Of a DNA stretch of 64,000 nt, positions 53,293 through 62,185 are shown in pieces (the stretch's first letter is position 1; each line of letters begins with the position of its first letter). Source of the DNA: Agromyces larvae (lineage in GTDB: Bacteria > Actinomycetota > Actinomycetes > Actinomycetales > Microbacteriaceae); contig NZ_CP094528.1 of assembly GCF_022811705.1 (NCBI RefSeq), forward strand, positions 3,224,001-3,288,000, in the 5' to 3' direction. The translations under genes and the position numbers were made by a program. A model generated the notes under the pieces. The model ran no database searches, had not been told where the DNA came from, and saw only the letters and a list, made by a program, of their open reading frames with translations.

Positions 53293-53819
53293 CCGAGGTG
53301 GGCAAGCGGCCCGCGTTCGAGGCGCCGAGCGACCTCGCCCGACCGGTCCGGCCCGATCCGCGGATGCGGCGCCCTGCGGCGACGACGGTCGGGGCGGTCC
53401 TCGTGCTGCTGCGCGTGCTCGCCGGTGTGGCGGTGCTCGTCGCGATCGCGGTCGAGTGGCGGAACGTGCTGTCCGCAGAGTTCGACGACCTCGACCCCGC
53501 GGACCTCGGCGAGGCGAGCGACGCGGCGCTCGCCGTCGTCATCGTCGTCGGCGCGGTCGTGCTCGCGGTGCAGCTCGCGCTGGCCGTATTCATCTTCGTC
53601 GGCTGGAACTGGCCGCGCATCCTCGTGATGGTCTTCGCGACCGTCAGCATCAGCCTGACCTTCGCCGCCTGGTGGGCGGGCGACCAGCGGATCACCATCG
53701 ATGAGACCCTTGCCACGCTCGCCCTCGACATCCTCATCATGCTCGCGCTGTCGAGCCGGCCGGCGCGCGCGTACGCACGGCGACCGAGGGAGCGGCCGAG
53801 TCAGGGACGACCCCGATGA
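53289..53819 (+). CDS. Small integral membrane protein of unknown function
   Basis: A 176-residue protein with about four hydrophobic helices starting at residue ~30 (TVGAVLVLLRVLAGVAVLVAI, then ALAVVIVVGAVVLAVQLAL, WPRILVMVFATVSISLTFA and TLALDILIMLALSS) and polar, basic ends. No family is recognised. The ATG overlaps the LssY-C gene's stop, so it is probably its membrane partner. Confidence 0.7.
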   Translation: MTEVGKRPAFEAPSDLARPVRPDPRMRRPAATTVGAVLVLLRVLAGVAVLVAIAVEWRNVLSAEFDDLDPADLGEASDAALAVVIVVGAVVLAVQLALAVFIFVGWNWPRILVMVFATVSISLTFAAWWAGDQRITIDETLATLALDILIMLALSSRPARAYARRPRERPSQGRPR

Positions 53820-53852
53820 CGGAGCGCTCGCCGCCCCGCTCGCGCCGAGCCC

Positions 53853-54029
53853 ATGCGCTCACCCGGTCTTCGCGCCGCTGACGGCCGCTCGGTCGAACCG
53901 TCGACTCTCGCCGCGTCTGCGCCGCTGCGCATCGACCGCACCGCCGGAACCGCGGTGATCGTGCTGGCGAACCGCGGCGAACCGATCGACGATGTCGGGG
54001 TCAGCCTGATGACCCGGTACCTCGACTGA
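53853..54029 (+). pseudogene. C-terminal remnant of a serine hydrolase (beta-lactamase family)
   Basis: A 58-codon open frame ending in AGTAVIVLANRGEPIDDVGV...TRYLD matches the usual end of beta-lactamase/D-Ala-D-Ala carboxypeptidase-like serine hydrolases (strand GxAVVVLxN followed by a final helix). No catalytic motifs precede it; the sequence upstream belongs to the membrane protein gene. It is most simply the last fragment of a deleted gene. Confidence 0.5.
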
Positions 54030-54050
54030 GTCGCCTCGGCCGAGCGATCG

Positions 54051-54965
54051 CTACGCGACGCGGTGAGCGGATGCCTCGCCGGCATGCGCCTCGCACGCGA
54101 TCGCGTCGCACGACTCGCAGACCACGAACTGCACGCGGCACGAGGCATCCGGGCAGTTCGCGGTGCGCTTGGTCGCGGCGCCGCACCCGGCGCACCGCCC
54201 GATCACCGCGGCGTGGTCGCTGAAATCGACCGAGCCGCGCCCGTCGAAGACGTAGAGCGACCCCTCCCAGAGCCCGTCGTCGCCGAACGCCTCGCCGTAC
54301 CGCACGATGCCGCCGTCGAGCTGGTACACCTCGCCGAAACCGCGGTCGCGCATGAGGCTCGACAGCACCTCGCATCGGATTCCGCCGGTGCAGTACGTCA
54401 CGACCGGCCGGCCCTTCAGGTCGTCGTAGCGGCCGCTGTCGAGCTCGGCGACGAAGTCGCGCGTGGTCTCGACGTCGGGCACGACCGCGCCGCGGAAGCG
54501 CCCGATCTCGGCCTCCAGCGCGTTGCGGCCGTCGAAGAACACGACCTCGTCGCCGCGGATCGACACCAGCGCGTGCAGCGCCTCGGGGCTGAGCTTGCGA
54601 CCGCCGCCGACCACGCCGTGCTCGTCGACGCGCAGTTCGCCGGGTGCGCCGAACGACACGATCTCGTCGCGGACCTTCACGCTGAGCTTCGGGAAGTCGA
54701 GGCTCGCCCCGGATGCATCGAGGCCGGTGCCCTGGCTCCACTTGAAGTCGATCGTCTGGAAGGGGGCGTACTCGCGAGTCGTCCGCACGTACCGTTTGAG
54801 GGCGGAGAGTTCGCCGCCGAGGGTGCCGTTCAGGCCGTCCTTCGAGATGAGGATGCGCCCGCGCAGGCCGAGCGACTCGGCGAGGTCGCGCTGCCACAGC
54901 CGGATCGCCTCGGGGTCGGGCAGCGGCGTGAAGACGTAGTAGAGCAGGATCTTGGCGAGCGGCAC
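54051..54965 (-). CDS. trhO: Rhodanese-type tRNA uridine-5-oxyacetic acid hydroxylase TrhO
   Basis: A 304-residue protein of the YceA/TrhO family, making 5-hydroxyuridine at tRNA wobble position 34 with O2. N-terminal domain ([30 protein letters not shown]), rhodanese domain with catalytic Cys in [12 protein letters not shown], and a C-terminal cysteine-rich zinc segment ([23 protein letters not shown]). The GTG start is supported by TACGAT six bases upstream. Monocistronic. Confidence 0.9.
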   Translation of the reverse strand: MPLAKILLYYVFTPLPDPEAIRLWQRDLAESLGLRGRILISKDGLNGTLGGELSALKRYVRTTREYAPFQTIDFKWSQGTGLDASGASLDFPKLSVKVRDEIVSFGAPGELRVDEHGVVGGGRKLSPEALHALVSIRGDEVVFFDGRNALEAEIGRFRGAVVPDVETTRDFVAELDSGRYDDLKGRPVVTYCTGGIRCEVLSSLMRDRGFGEVYQLDGGIVRYGEAFGDDGLWEGSLYVFDGRGSVDFSDHAAVIGRCAGCGAATKRTANCPDASCRVQFVVCESCDAIACEAHAGEASAHRVA

Positions 54966-54971
54966 GGGGCG

Positions 54972-54977
54972 ATCGTA
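54972..54977 (-). promoter_or_regulatory. -10 box TACGAT of trhO (leaderless)
   Basis: TACGAT on the minus strand, six bases, GTG at 54965. Confidence 0.6.
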
Positions 54978-55066
54978 CGTGCGCAGGTTGAGCGGATGCC
55001 CATAGCCTGAGGTGAGGATGCTGCCCGTTCGCGAGGCGGGCGACCGCCCCACCTACCCCTCCCGCT

Positions 55067-55105
55067 GCGCCACTTCCGCGTCCGTTGCGCCAGATGAAGT
55101 GGCGC
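55067..55105. terminator. Hairpin GCGCCACTTC / GAAGTGGCGC
   Basis: A perfect 10-bp stem with 19-nt loop, downstream of the LysE gene and upstream of trhO. GTGGCGC appears once more at 55119. No T run, so its role as terminator is tentative. Confidence 0.45.
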
Positions 55106-55148
55106 GGAGCGCGCGCACGTGGCGCAGAGGCGCGCGAGGGGGCCCGGC

Positions 55149-55784
55149 TCAGGCGTTGCTCGAGAAGGCGAGGATCCCGCCGAGTCCGAGCATCATCACC
55201 CCGCCGGTTCCGGCGAGTCGCTCGGCACGCTTCGGCGACTTCACGAACCAGTCGCGGGCGGCGCCGGCGGCGAGCGCCCACGTGCTGTCGCCGATGATCG
55301 CCAGCACGAAGAACACGAGCCCGAGCTCGAGCATCTGCAGCACCGCCGACCCGGCCTCGAGCGACACGAACTGCGGCAGCACGGCCACGAAGAACGCGAT
55401 CGTCTTCGGGTTGGTCACGCCGACGACGAAGCCCTGCCCGAGCTGGCGCCAGCGCGACACGCGCACGACCTCACCGGTGAGCGCGGCGCCGGCGGCCCTG
55501 CGATGCCCGATCGCCTGGATGCCGAGGTACACGAGGTAGAGCGCCCCGGCGATCTTGATGATCGTGAAGAGCACGGCCGACTTCGCGACGAACGCGCCGA
55601 CGCCGAGCGCGACGGCGACGATGATCGGCAGCAGCCCGAGCGCGTTGCCCAGCACGCTGAGCAGCCCGCCGACACGCCCGAGCACGAGCGCCCGCCCCAC
55701 CGAGAACAGCACGCTCGGGCCGGGGATGGCGATCAGCACGATCGACGCCACGGCGAACGCGATGAGACTCTCGACCGGGACCAC
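55149..55784 (-). CDS. LysE/RhtB family amino-acid exporter
   Basis: A 211-residue membrane protein with six hydrophobic segments and the family start IAFAVASIVLIAIPGPSVLFSV. It also has the LGIQAIGHRR loop and FVVGVTNPKTIAFFVAVLPQF. Members export lysine, threonine, homoserine or similar. GTG is set by TAGGAT six bases upstream. Divergent from the acyl-CoA hydratase-like gene, with 118 bp between the start codons. Confidence 0.9.
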   Translation of the reverse strand: MVPVESLIAFAVASIVLIAIPGPSVLFSVGRALVLGRVGGLLSVLGNALGLLPIIVAVALGVGAFVAKSAVLFTIIKIAGALYLVYLGIQAIGHRRAAGAALTGEVVRVSRWRQLGQGFVVGVTNPKTIAFFVAVLPQFVSLEAGSAVLQMLELGLVFFVLAIIGDSTWALAAGAARDWFVKSPKRAERLAGTGGVMMLGLGGILAFSSNA

Positions 55785-55790
55785 CCGCCG

Positions 55791-55796
55791 ATCCTA
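55791..55796 (-). promoter_or_regulatory. -10 box TAGGAT of the LysE gene (leaderless)
   Basis: TAGGAT on the minus strand, six bases, GTG at 55784. Confidence 0.6.
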
Positions 55797-55889
55797 CGTC
55801 CCGGCTGCGCTCGTCGCCGCGCCGCGCCGGATCCGGGTCCCGAACGGTCGGGCGGTGCGGGAAGACGAGAGCGGCCGCGGGCGACGCGC

Positions 55890-55895
55890 TAGCGT
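55890..55895 (+). promoter_or_regulatory. -10 box TAGCGT of the enoyl-CoA hydratase gene (leaderless)
   Basis: TAGCGT, seven bases (GACATCC), GTG at 55903. Confidence 0.6.
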
Positions 55896-55902
55896 GACAT
55901 CC

Positions 55903-56949
55903 GTGAGCGCACCCATCGAAGCGACCGTCGCCGACGGGGTCGGCCATGTCACGCTGAACCGGCCGCAGGCGATCAACGCGCTGAGCTACGAGATGATCGG
56001 GCTGCTCACCGGCGTGTTCGACGCGTGGCGCGACGATTCCGAGGTGGGCGTGGTCGTGCTCGACGGCGCCGGCGATCGCGGGTTCTGCGCGGGCGGCGAC
56101 ATCCGCGAACTCCACGAGATGGCCACGAGCGAACGGCACGAGGACGCGCACCGCTTCTTCCGCGAGGAGTACCGGCTGGATGCCGCGATCGCCCGCTATC
56201 CGAAACCGGTCGTCGCGATCATGGACGGCATCACCATGGGCGGCGGCATCGGGCTCGCGGGGCACGCGTCGATCCGGGTCGTCACCGAGCGGTCGAAGAT
56301 CGCCATGCCCGAGACCCGCATCGGGTTCACGCCCGACGTCGGCGGCACCTGGCTGCTCGCGTCGGCACCGGGCGAGCTCGGCGTGCATCTCGCGCTGAAC
56401 GCCCGCACCATGGACGCCGCCGACGCGCTGTACGCCGGCTTCGCCGACGCGTACGTGCCGAGCGATCACCTGCCCGCGCTCGTGCAGGCGCTCGCCGAAC
56501 GCGCCGACCCCGGCACGCCCAGCGAGATCGTCATGCTCTTCGACGAGACACCCGGGCTGTCCAAGCTCGCGCTCGCGCGCGACTGGGTCGACGCCTGCTT
56601 CTCAGCGCCCACGGTCGGCGAGATCCTCGAGCGGCTGCGGGCTGCGGAGCATCCGGATGCCTCGACCGCCGCCGATGAACTCGAAACCCTGTCGCCCACC
56701 GCACTGACCGTCACGCTCGAGGCGGTGCGCCGCGCGCGCACGCTGCCGAGGCTCGAGGACGCGCTCGAGCAGGAGTTCCGTGCGGTGACCTGGTTCATCG
56801 AGCAGCACGACCTCGCCGAGGGCATCCGCGCGCAGGTGATCGACAAGGACCGCTCGCCGAAGTGGAACCCCGCGACCCTCGCCGACGTGCCCGCCGACCT
56901 CACGGCGCGCGTCCTCGACGAGCAGCGCTACCCGCCCGTCTGGCCCTGA
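55903..56949 (+). CDS. Enoyl-CoA hydratase/isomerase family, 3-hydroxyisobutyryl-CoA hydrolase-like
   Basis: A 348-residue crotonase-fold enzyme; length and C-terminal half match 3-hydroxyisobutyryl-CoA hydrolase, a valine-degradation step, rather than plain hydratases (~260). Oxyanion-hole loops: GFCAGGDIRELHE and TMGGGIGLAGHASI; catalytic Glu in PETRIGFTPDVGGTW. The tail (KDRSPKWNPATL) is diagnostic of the hydrolase group. GTG is leaderless. No other valine genes are adjacent. Confidence 0.88.
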   Translation: MSAPIEATVADGVGHVTLNRPQAINALSYEMIGLLTGVFDAWRDDSEVGVVVLDGAGDRGFCAGGDIRELHEMATSERHEDAHRFFREEYRLDAAIARYPKPVVAIMDGITMGGGIGLAGHASIRVVTERSKIAMPETRIGFTPDVGGTWLLASAPGELGVHLALNARTMDAADALYAGFADAYVPSDHLPALVQALAERADPGTPSEIVMLFDETPGLSKLALARDWVDACFSAPTVGEILERLRAAEHPDASTAADELETLSPTALTVTLEAVRRARTLPRLEDALEQEFRAVTWFIEQHDLAEGIRAQVIDKDRSPKWNPATLADVPADLTARVLDEQRYPPVWP

Positions 56950-56976
56950 CCGCCCGTCTGAGCCTGACCGGAGGGC

Positions 56977-57507
56977 CTACGACGGATTCGCGTCCGCGAG
57001 GCACTCCGCGAGGTCGATGTCGGCCTCTTCGAGCTGTGCGACCAGCCCATCGAGGGTGTCGGCCGAGTCGATGCCGCGTGCGTCGAGACAGTGGCGAAGC
57101 ACCTCCGCGGTCGACGTGTCATCCGGATGAGACAGTTGCCAGCGCTGGTCGATGCCGATGAACTCGGACTGATAGCAGGTCCGGTCGGTGCCATCATCGT
57201 GCGCCTTGCCGGGAACCGAGTACGAGATCACCGTGGCGTCCTCGTCGGTCACCAATACTTCGTAGCCACGCTCTGACATGCACGACCGGTATCGCGTGAA
57301 TCCATCGCGATACTCGGCTTCGGTCACGACCTCATCGGACAGCGCGTTCGTCTGTTCCGCCGATGTCGGCACGGGCGTCGAAGCCAGCGGTTCGGCGATT
57401 GATGCCACCGTCGCTCGATCCGCATCGGCGCACCCAGTGATGCACGCAGCCACCAAGATGACTAGCGCCCCACCCGTCGCCAGCCGGGGCATCCTTCGGC
57501 CGTTCAT
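56977..57507 (-). CDS. Putative lipoprotein of unknown function
   Basis: A 176-residue exported protein. Residues 1-25 form a signal peptide (RLATGGALVILVAACITGC) with two possible lipobox Cys; ITGC is followed by ADADRA, a usual mature start. The mature region has six Cys, Tyr and Asp-rich segments (YRDGFTRYRSCMSERGYEV, CYQSEFIGIDQRWQLSH, VLRHCLDARGIDSAD), suggesting disulfides. The family is unknown but recurs as secreted proteins in actinobacteria. GC is lower than the flanking genes. An upstream remnant ends 13 bp before its ATG. Confidence 0.72.
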   Translation of the reverse strand: MNGRRMPRLATGGALVILVAACITGCADADRATVASIAEPLASTPVPTSAEQTNALSDEVVTEAEYRDGFTRYRSCMSERGYEVLVTDEDATVISYSVPGKAHDDGTDRTCYQSEFIGIDQRWQLSHPDDTSTAEVLRHCLDARGIDSADTLDGLVAQLEEADIDLAECLADANPS

Positions 57508-57520
57508 GGCCACCCCGCTT

Positions 57521-57769
57521 CTACGTCGAAGACGTTCCATAGCCACTGATGTGATCGGCGCCGATAGTCACGGATTTGAACTGTGCCACGGTTGTCGTAC
57601 CCCAAGTCGGACTCGTCCAGAAGTCGTACGACTGATTCGGGTTCGGCGTCCAGTTCAGCTGCACTCCGACTTGGTAAACGTTGCACAGCTGTTGCGGGTT
57701 TTGGGTTCCGCCCCCACCGGCATTGCTGTAGCCATACAGCCAGAGGGTATAGGTGCTGTCCCGAGCGGT
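57521..57769 (-). pseudogene. C-terminal remnant of a secreted protein gene
   Basis: The minus strand has 82 open codons bounded by an in-frame TGA upstream and TAG at the end, with no start codon in suitable context. The translation (STYTLWLYGYSNAGGGGTQ, CNVYQVGVQLNWTPNPNQS, TVAQFKSVTIGADHISGYG) is rich in Tyr, Trp, Asn and Gly with regular beta spacing, which looks like real exported protein and not like a shadow frame. It sits 13 bp before the lipoprotein gene, so the two were probably an operon whose first gene has been truncated. Confidence 0.5.
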
Positions 57770-57854
57770 TCAAGAGGCACAATGCCAGATCAGTAGGGCA
57801 AATCGAACCGTGATGTCGGGCGCTGCTCCCCCGGGTTATGGGTGGGAGAGGCTG

Positions 57855-58319
57855 TCAGCGCGCGGCCTGCGCCTTCGCGACCGCGGCCTCAAGGGCCACC
57901 CACGGGAGCATCGCGCACTTCACGCGCATGACGTACTTCGAGACGCCGTGGAACGCGATCGCGTCGCCGAGCAGGTCCTCGTCGGGCTCGCCCGCGCCCT
58001 TCGAGCGCAGCATGGTGCGGAACGCGTCGGCCCGCTCGAGCGACTCCGCGACGGATGCTCCGGCGACGAGATCCACGAGCACCGACGTCGAGGCCATCGA
58101 AATGGAGCATCCGTCGCCCTGCCAGGCGACCGCCTCGACGCGCTCGCCGTCGTCGGCGAGGCGAACCTGCAGGGTGAGCTCATCGCCGCAGCTCGGGTTC
58201 AACTCGTGATGCGAGGCATCCGCGTGGTCGAGCACGCCCTCGCCGTGCCGCGCCTTCGAGTGCTCGAGGATGAGCTGCTGGTACAGCCCCTCGAGACCCG
58301 AACCCGACAGCCCGCTCAC
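57855..58319 (-). CDS. sufU: Iron-sulfur cluster assembly scaffold SufU
   Basis: A 154-residue SufU/NifU-N protein. It has the three Cys positions NPSCGD, GDGCSIS and VKCAMLPW, and the Asp next to the first Cys. In Gram-positives SufU is a zinc-dependent sulfur acceptor for SufS. The GTG start overlaps the sufS stop by four bases, coupling scaffold to desulfurase. No other suf genes (sufB, C, D) occur in the window. Confidence 0.92.
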   Translation of the reverse strand: MSGLSGSGLEGLYQQLILEHSKARHGEGVLDHADASHHELNPSCGDELTLQVRLADDGERVEAVAWQGDGCSISMASTSVLVDLVAGASVAESLERADAFRTMLRSKGAGEPDEDLLGDAIAFHGVSKYVMRVKCAMLPWVALEAAVAKAQAAR

Positions 58320-59620
58320 GCCGCCACCCCGAAGAACTTCCGGGCCTCGCCGAGCGCGGCGACGAACCGGTCGGCCTCGTCGCCGGTCGTGTAGACGTGC
58401 GACGACGCGCGCGTCGACGCGGTGAGTCCGAGTGCCCGGTGCAGCGGCTGCGCGCAGTGGTGCCCCGTACGCACGACCACGCCCGACTCGTCGAGGAACT
58501 GCCCGACGTCGTGCGCGTGCAGCCCCTCGATCGCCACGCTGACGAGCCCGGCGCGGGCCGCACCCGCCTGCGGGCCGAGGATGCGCACACCCGGCATCGA
58601 GGAGACCCCGTCGATCACCCGCTCGGCGAACGCCGCCTCGTGCGCCGCCACCGACGCCATGCCGATCGCCTCGAGGTACCGCACCGCATCGGCGAGGGCG
58701 ACCGCCTGCGACACCGGCTGCGTGCCCGCCTCGAACCGGTGCGGTGAGGGCAGGAAGTCGGCGTGTTCGAGCGTGACGAGCGTGATCGTGGACCCGCCGG
58801 TGCGGGCGGGCGGCAGCGCGTCGAGCAGTTCGGCGCGGCCGTACAGCGCGCCGATACCGTTCGGCCCGAGCATCTTGTGGCCCGAGAACGCGGCGAAGTC
58901 GGCGCCGGCGGCGGGGAAGTCGACCGGCCGGTGCGGCACCGACTGACAGGCGTCGAGCACGACGAGGGCGCCGTGCGCGTGCGCCAGCTCCGCGACCTCC
59001 GCGACCGGGGCGATGGAGCCCGTCACGTTCGAGACCTCGGCGAACGCGAGCACCCGCGTGCGCTCGTTGAGCACCGCGCGCATCGCGTCGATCGACCACA
59101 GGCCGTGCTGGTCGACGCGCACCGGCACGAGCGTCGCACCGGTGCGGGCGGCGAGCCGCTGCCAGGGGATCAGGTTCGCATGGTGCTCGGCCTCGGTCAC
59201 CACGATCTCGTCGCCCGGCCCGAGCGCGAAGACGGATGCCTCGGGGCCGCCGAGTCCGGCCGAGGCATCCGCCATGCCGAGCGCGACGATGTTCAGCGCA
59301 TCGGTGGCGTTCTCGGCCCAGACCAGCTCGCGCTCGCCGGCGCCCACGAACCGCGCGACCGTCTCGCGCGCGTCCTCGAAGAGCGAGGTCGACTCGCCGA
59401 CCGCGGCGCTCGTGCCGCGGTGGACCGCGGCGAGGTGGTGCTCGAGGTAGTCGCGTTCGGCGTCGAGCACCTGCCGCGGGCGCTGCGAGGTCGCCGCGGA
59501 ATCGAGGTACGTGCGGGGGGCTGCGCCGTCGACCGGGTCGAAGGCGGGGAAGTCGCGGCGGATGTCGGCGACCCGACGGCCGCCGACCGTGTCGGTGTCG
59601 AACGAAGTCATCCCCTCCAT
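58316..59620 (-). CDS. sufS: Cysteine desulfurase SufS
   Basis: A 434-residue class II PLP desulfurase supplying persulfide sulfur for Fe-S clusters. PLP lysine in [12 protein letters not shown], active-site Cys in [15 protein letters not shown], and [20 protein letters not shown] near the N-terminus. It acts with SufU. ATG at 59620 (MEGMTSF) is preferred because GGGACG directly upstream mirrors the leaderless genes. ATG 59611 has GGAGGGG touching it and is an alternative. It faces prpD divergently. Confidence 0.93.
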   Translation of the reverse strand: MEGMTSFDTDTVGGRRVADIRRDFPAFDPVDGAAPRTYLDSAATSQRPRQVLDAERDYLEHHLAAVHRGTSAAVGESTSLFEDARETVARFVGAGERELVWAENATDALNIVALGMADASAGLGGPEASVFALGPGDEIVVTEAEHHANLIPWQRLAARTGATLVPVRVDQHGLWSIDAMRAVLNERTRVLAFAEVSNVTGSIAPVAEVAELAHAHGALVVLDACQSVPHRPVDFPAAGADFAAFSGHKMLGPNGIGALYGRAELLDALPPARTGGSTITLVTLEHADFLPSPHRFEAGTQPVSQAVALADAVRYLEAIGMASVAAHEAAFAERVIDGVSSMPGVRILGPQAGAARAGLVSVAIEGLHAHDVGQFLDESGVVVRTGHHCAQPLHRALGLTASTRASSHVYTTGDEADRFVAALGEARKFFGVAA

Positions 59621-59676
59621 CGTCCCACGCATTGGAAGGGCGGCGCCCGGCCCGGGACATCCGGCACCCCACCCGG

Positions 59677-59682
59677 TACCGT
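59677..59682 (+). promoter_or_regulatory. -10 box TACCGT of prpD (leaderless)
   Basis: TACCGT, seven bases, GTG at 59690. Confidence 0.55.
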
Positions 59683-59689
59683 TGAGCGG

Positions 59690-61225
59690 GTGAAGACCCA
59701 CCACGTGCGCACCCACCGAAGCGATGAGCACCTCGCCCGCGAGGGCCAGCTCGCCTGGCAACTCGCGGCGCTCGCGACCGATCCCGTCGAACTCGACGAC
59801 GACGTGGTCGAGATGGTCGTGAACCGCGTGATCGACAACGCGGCGGTGGCTGCGGCATCCATCGCCCGCAAGCCGGTCGTGTCGGCGCGCAGCCAGGCGC
59901 TCGCGCACCCCGTGTCGATCGGCGGCGACGGCGCGACGGTGTTCGGCGCGGACGCGGCGCGGCGCACCAGCCCCGAGTGGGCGGCGTGGGCGAACGGGGT
60001 CGCGGTGCGCGAACTCGACTTCCACGACACGTTCCTCGCGGCCGAGTACTCGCACCCGGGCGACAACATCCCGCCGATCGTCGCGGTGGCGCAGCACCTC
60101 GCCGCGTCGCGCGGGCTCACCGGGCGCGACGTCGTGCGCGGCATCGCGACCGGATACGAGATCCAGATCGACCTGGCCAAGGGCATCAGCCTGCACCAGC
60201 ACAAGATCGACCACGTCGCGCACCTCGGGCCGTCGGCCGCGGCCGGCATCGGAACCCTGCTCGGGCTCGACCAGGAGACGATCTTCCAGGCCATCGGGCA
60301 GGCGCTGCACACCACCACCGCGACCCGCCAGTCGCGCAAGGGCGAGATCTCGACGTGGAAGGCGCACGCGCCCGCGTTCGCCGGCAAGATGGCCGTCGAG
60401 GCGGTCGACCGTGCGATGCGCGGCGAGACCAGCCCCGTGCCGATCTACGAGGGCGAGGACGGCGTGATCGCGTGGCTCCTCGGCGGCCCCGAGGCATCCT
60501 ACGAAGTGCCCCTGCCCGACGCAGGCGAAGCGAAGCGGGCCATCCTCGACTCCTACACGAAGGAGCACTCGGCCGAGTACCAGGCGCAGGCCTGGATCGA
60601 CCTGGCCCGCAAACTGCACGACGAGTACCCGCTGATCATCAACCCCGACCTGGTCGAGTCGATCACGCTGCACACCTCGCACCACACGCACTACGTGATC
60701 GGGTCGGGTGCGAACGATCCGCAGAAGTACGATCCGGATGCTTCGCGCGAGACGCTCGATCACTCGATCCCGTACATCTTCACCGTCGCCCTGCAGGACG
60801 GCGCGTGGAACCACGAGACGTCGTACTCGCCCGAGCGGGCGCACCGGCCCGACACCATCGCGCTGTGGAAGAAGGTCACCACCGTCGAGGACGAGGAGTG
60901 GACGCGCCGCTACCACTCGCTCGACATCGCCGAGAAGGCGTTCGGCGGGCGCGTCGTGATCAAGCTCGCCGACGGTGGCGAGATCGTCGACGAGATCGCG
61001 GTCGCGGATGCGCACCCGCTCGGTGCCCGCCCGTTCGGTCGCGACGACTATGTGAAGAAGTTCCGCACGCTCGCGGAGTGGGCGCTCGAGCCCGCCGAGA
61101 TCGAGCGGTTCCTCGACCTCGCGCAGCGGCTGCCCGAGCTCTCGCCCGACGAGCTCGGCGGCCTCACCTTCACGGCGGCACCGGGCGTGCTGGCCGCGAC
61201 CGAGATCCCGACCGGACTGTTCTGA
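59690..61225 (+). CDS. prpD: 2-Methylcitrate dehydratase
   Basis: A 511-residue MmgE/PrpD-family enzyme dehydrating 2-methylcitrate in propionate catabolism. Marks: [46 protein letters not shown] and [16 protein letters not shown]. Length is usual. The GTG start is set by the TACCGT box. It is followed by prpB after 55 bp containing a GGTCGAG repeat; methylcitrate synthase (prpC) is not next to them. Confidence 0.93.
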   Translation: MKTHHVRTHRSDEHLAREGQLAWQLAALATDPVELDDDVVEMVVNRVIDNAAVAAASIARKPVVSARSQALAHPVSIGGDGATVFGADAARRTSPEWAAWANGVAVRELDFHDTFLAAEYSHPGDNIPPIVAVAQHLAASRGLTGRDVVRGIATGYEIQIDLAKGISLHQHKIDHVAHLGPSAAAGIGTLLGLDQETIFQAIGQALHTTTATRQSRKGEISTWKAHAPAFAGKMAVEAVDRAMRGETSPVPIYEGEDGVIAWLLGGPEASYEVPLPDAGEAKRAILDSYTKEHSAEYQAQAWIDLARKLHDEYPLIINPDLVESITLHTSHHTHYVIGSGANDPQKYDPDASRETLDHSIPYIFTVALQDGAWNHETSYSPERAHRPDTIALWKKVTTVEDEEWTRRYHSLDIAEKAFGGRVVIKLADGGEIVDEIAVADAHPLGARPFGRDDYVKKFRTLAEWALEPAEIERFLDLAQRLPELSPDELGGLTFTAAPGVLAATEIPTGLF

Positions 61226-61236
61226 CGCTGCTCGTC

Positions 61237-61263
61237 GGTCGAGTAGCGAGGCGTATCGAGACC
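61237..61263. repeat. GGTCGAG...CGAGACC repeat between prpD and prpB
   Basis: GGTCGAGTAGCGAGGCGTAT plus CGAGACC is a 27-bp copy with inverted GGTC/GACC ends. It occurs in the spacer and leaves the prpB GGGAGGT ribosome site intact. Confidence 0.75.
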
Positions 61264-61280
61264 ATCGGGAGGTACCTCTG

Positions 61281-62180
61281 ATGTTGTATGCGAAGACTCC
61301 GGCGCATGAGAAGCGGCGTGCGTTTCGTGAGCGACTCCGGTCGGGGGAGTTGTTGCGGTTCCCGGGTGCGTTCAACCCGTTGTCGGCGCGGTTGATCGAG
61401 CAGCGCGGGTTCGAGGGGGTGTACGTCTCGGGTGCGGTGCTCGCGGCCGATCTCGGGTTGCCCGATATCGGGTTGACCACGCTCAGCGAGGTCGCGGGGC
61501 GGGGTCGGCAGATCGCACGGATGACGGAGTTGCCGGCGATCATCGATGCGGATACCGGGTTCGGTGAGCCGATGAACGTGGCCCGCACCGTGCAGGAGCT
61601 CGAGGACGCGGGCCTGGCCGGCCTGCATATCGAGGATCAGGTGAATCCGAAGCGGTGCGGGCACCTGGACGGGAAGCAGGTCGTGGACCAGCACACCGCG
61701 CTGCAGCGCATCGCGGCCGCGGTCGACGCGCGCCGGGATGAGGACTTTCTGATCATGGCGCGTACCGATATCCGTGCGGTCGAGGGGTTGGATGCGGCGA
61801 TCGACCGTGCGAAGGCGCTGGTGGATGCGGGTGCGGACGCGATCTTCCCCGAGGCGATGGCGACCCTGGCCGAGTTCGAAGCGGTCCGCAACGCGGTGGA
61901 CGTGCCGTTGCTGGCGAACATGACCGAGTTCGGCAAGAGCGACCTGTTCACCGTCGACCAGTTGCGCGATGTGGGCATGAACCTGGTGATCTGGCCGGTC
62001 TCGCTGCTGCGCCTCGCGATGGGCTCCGCGATGCGCGGACTCGACGAACTCTCCACCGCCGGCTCGCTGCAAACGAAGCTCGACCAGATGCAGCACCGCG
62101 CCGAGCTCTACGACCTCGTCGACTACCCCGGCTACAACCACTTCGACACCGACATCTACAACTTCACGATCGCACGCTGA
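61281..62180 (+). CDS. prpB: Methylisocitrate lyase
   Basis: A 299-residue PEP-mutase-fold lyase splitting 2-methylisocitrate to pyruvate and succinate. The catalytic loop is PKRCGHLDGKQ; ADTGFGEP and ARTDIRAVEG hold the metal. Length is normal. GGGAGGT lies upstream of the ATG. Codon use in the first ~600 bp is unlike the neighbours (many TTG and GAT, GTG fewer), while the last 300 bp are typical, a hint of a mosaic gene. Confidence 0.94.
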   Translation: MLYAKTPAHEKRRAFRERLRSGELLRFPGAFNPLSARLIEQRGFEGVYVSGAVLAADLGLPDIGLTTLSEVAGRGRQIARMTELPAIIDADTGFGEPMNVARTVQELEDAGLAGLHIEDQVNPKRCGHLDGKQVVDQHTALQRIAAAVDARRDEDFLIMARTDIRAVEGLDAAIDRAKALVDAGADAIFPEAMATLAEFEAVRNAVDVPLLANMTEFGKSDLFTVDQLRDVGMNLVIWPVSLLRLAMGSAMRGLDELSTAGSLQTKLDQMQHRAELYDLVDYPGYNHFDTDIYNFTIAR

Positions 62181-62185
62181 GCCGC

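Noticed and set aside
53816..53881. 21-codon frame overlapping the membrane protein stop by ATGA
   Set aside because: Too short, Arg-rich GC artefact; the frame starting at 53853 is the meaningful one.
57504..57782. 92-residue minus-strand open frame with ATG
   Set aside because: Its translation lacks protein-like pattern, while the other minus-strand frame over the same bases (57521-57769) reads as a convincing beta-rich protein end.
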